Origin: Dethiosulfovibrio sp.
Lineage (GTDB): Bacteria > Synergistota > Synergistia > Synergistales > Dethiosulfovibrionaceae
NCBI GenBank assembly: GCA_028709985.1
Contig: JAQUTB010000079.1
Span: 1-7,253, forward strand
DNA length: 7,253 bases
Direction of reading: 5' to 3'
Below, in pieces: positions 6,218 to 7,253 of this stretch; within the stretch, counting starts at the first letter, position 1; every line of letters begins with the position of its first letter. The position numbers were made by a program, and so were the translations under genes. The notes below the pieces were generated by a model, which saw only the letters and a program-made list of their open reading frames with translations, had not been told where the DNA came from and ran no database searches.

Positions 6218-6223
6218 ATTATA
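6218..6223 (-). promoter_or_regulatory. -10 box candidate for rplM-rpsI
   Basis: A perfect TATAAT lies on the minus strand 29 bases before the rplM ATG. The hexamer at 17-bp spacing (GAAGGG-like) is a poor -35. Initiation near 6211 would give a leader of about 23 bases that just includes the ribosome binding site. The surroundings are AT-rich, so a chance match is possible. Confidence 0.42.
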
Positions 6224-6301
6224 TGTCTATTTAGAATATCCCTTCATCTCAAAGCATCGCACAGGACTCTGGGGAGCCACTCTTCTTCAAATCAAACGGC
6301 C

Positions 6302-6329
6302 ATTATCTGGGGGTGTGGCAGCCAGCCAA
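6302..6329 (-). promoter_or_regulatory. Second promoter candidate upstream of rplM
   Basis: The minus strand shows TTGGCT (6324-6329), a 16-base spacer and GATAAT (6302-6307). Transcription would begin near 6295 and give a leader of about 105 bases before rplM. A weak stem GGCTC/GAGTC lies in that leader. The motif match is only moderate. Confidence 0.25.
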
Positions 6330-6387
6330 AAAGGAAGAAAGGCAATCCGAGAGAGGGAAAACTAGCCTACTCAAAAAAACTATTTTG

Positions 6388-7253
6388 TTAAAGAACTCTC
6401 TTCAGCCTTGGGTTGTCCTGAAGCCCCGGAAGGCGGCCTCTTTTGGCTATGGGAGAGCCGTTTATCATCTTTATATCCATGGTCATGTCCCGCGGATCGG
6501 GGTTGGATATGTAGCTCCCCACTCCGAAGGAATCCACTCCAGCCTCGGACAGGAGTCTTATCCTGTCGGGGGTTATCCCGCCGGAGGCTATTATGGAGAC
6601 GTCGGAGAATCCGGCGCGATCCAGCCTCCACCGGAGCTCCCTGACCAGCTCAGGCGTTACACCGCCTCTCTCTCCTGGGGTGTCCAACCTTACCCCGGAG
6701 AGCCGCCCACCGAGGGCGTGAGCCAGCCGTAGCGCTTCCTCCGTCTCGTCCTTAAACGTGTCGACGAGGACAAACCTCGGCTCCTCTGGGGCCATGGTCT
6801 CGTCGTAAAGACGGGCGAGCTTTAAGGTGTCCCCGGCGATGAGTATTGCGGCATGAGGGACGGTACCGGAGGGCTCCATTCCGGCAAGCTTGGCTCCCAA
6901 TATACAGCTAGCAGCGTGGCATCCCCCTACTTTAACCGCGACCCTCTCCATAACAGGGGCCACCGAGGGGTGAACGTGCCTCGCTCCAAAACACAGAACG
7001 GGCTTTCCCGCTGCTGCTAGGACACACTCTCTGGCCGCCGTCGCCCAAGCTGTAGAGCTAGCCAACATGCCCAGATAGACGGTCTCCAACATACCAAAGG
7101 AACCGTAGGGACCGCTGATTCTGACCAGGACCTCCCTGGGCTCGAACTCCTCGCCCTCGGAGAGGGCCTCTATCTCTATGTCCTTACGATCCTTCAGCAG
7201 AAAAAGCATCTCGGATAGTCCGGCGAAGACGCCTTTCTTTCTGGTGAAGATCT
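6388..7253 (-). CDS. Nicotinate phosphoribosyltransferase, partial (N-terminus beyond right edge)
   Basis: The enzyme joins nicotinate to PRPP (with ATP) to give nicotinate mononucleotide in NAD salvage. The 287 visible residues read open to the right edge; codons before the first ATG (7207-7209) give IFTRKKGVFAGLSE, which fits the family, so that ATG is internal. Conserved pieces in order: GPYGSFGMLET, FGARHVHPSVAP, the glycine-rich KVGGCHAASC and SGTVPHA stretches, then the phosphate-binding ASGGITPDRI and GVGSYI loops, and a C-terminal KMINGSPIAKRGRLPG. This pattern fits the shorter group found in archaea and many bacteria rather than E. coli PncB; about 50-60 N-terminal residues should be missing. 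The fold is shared with quinolinate phosphoribosyltransferase (NadC), the main alternative. No clear terminator follows the stop, so read-through into rplM is possible. Confidence 0.88.
   Translation of the reverse strand, partial: IFTRKKGVFAGLSEMLFLLKDRKDIEIEALSEGEEFEPREVLVRISGPYGSFGMLETVYLGMLASSTAWATAARECVLAAAGKPVLCFGARHVHPSVAPVMERVAVKVGGCHAASCILGAKLAGMEPSGTVPHAAILIAGDTLKLARLYDETMAPEEPRFVLVDTFKDETEEALRLAHALGGRLSGVRLDTPGERGGVTPELVRELRWRLDRAGFSDVSIIASGGITPDRIRLLSEAGVDSFGVGSYISNPDPRDMTMDIKMINGSPIAKRGRLPGLQDNPRLKRVL

Noticed and set aside
5715..6365. 216-codon open frame on the plus strand
   Set aside because: It runs antisense across rplM, an unmistakable ribosomal protein gene, and has no ribosome site or recognisable domain.
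6361..6390. Terminator after the phosphoribosyltransferase gene
   Set aside because: There is a run of Ts on the minus strand (6373-6379), but the only preceding stem is four A/T-rich pairs, so it does not make a convincing terminator.

Overview
The window is a compact stretch of bacterial chromosome in which every supported gene lies on the minus strand, so the text below follows transcription from high to low coordinates. The organism is a diderm (Gram-negative-type) bacterium of moderate GC content: there is a TolC-type outer-membrane channel with a signal peptide, strong Shine-Dalgarno sites and sigma70-like promoters. The gene set and protein flavour would fit Synergistota, but that is inference from general familiarity and cannot be proved from this window.

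Layout from right to left: (1) the C-terminal ~287 residues of a nicotinate phosphoribosyltransferase (NAD salvage), entering from the right edge; (2) a 199-bp gap with candidate promoters; (3) the ribosomal protein pair rplM-rpsI (L13-S9), closed by a textbook terminator; (4) a promoter followed by a membrane-bound GGDEF diguanylate cyclase, the Mg2+ channel gene mgtE and a tolC-family gene, with short gaps and no terminator between them, so probably one operon; (5) a consensus promoter whose -35 box contains the tolC stop codon, driving tRNA-Thr(UGU), tRNA-Tyr(GUA) and tRNA-Thr(GGU), then an intrinsic terminator; (6) an extended -10 promoter, a leader with a small hairpin, and the first 73 codons of tuf (EF-Tu), which runs off the left edge.

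Functionally, blocks 3, 5 and 6 are translation genes. The tRNA-tuf block is the counterpart of the classical thrU-tyrU-glyT-thrT-tufB operon of E. coli, but it has no tRNA-Gly and has a terminator plus a new promoter between the tRNAs and tuf. Block 4 is a cell-envelope/signalling set inserted between two translation blocks: a periplasmic-sensing c-di-GMP synthase, a Mg2+ uptake channel and an outer-membrane exit duct. No common pathway is evident from sequence alone.

I see no mobile element, CRISPR array, phage gene or clearly new system. The points worth a second look are at the level of gene boundaries and regulation: the stop-codon/-35 overlap, the reduced tRNA-tuf arrangement, start-site choices for mgtE and the cyclase, and a cyclase that appears to lack the inhibitory I-site.
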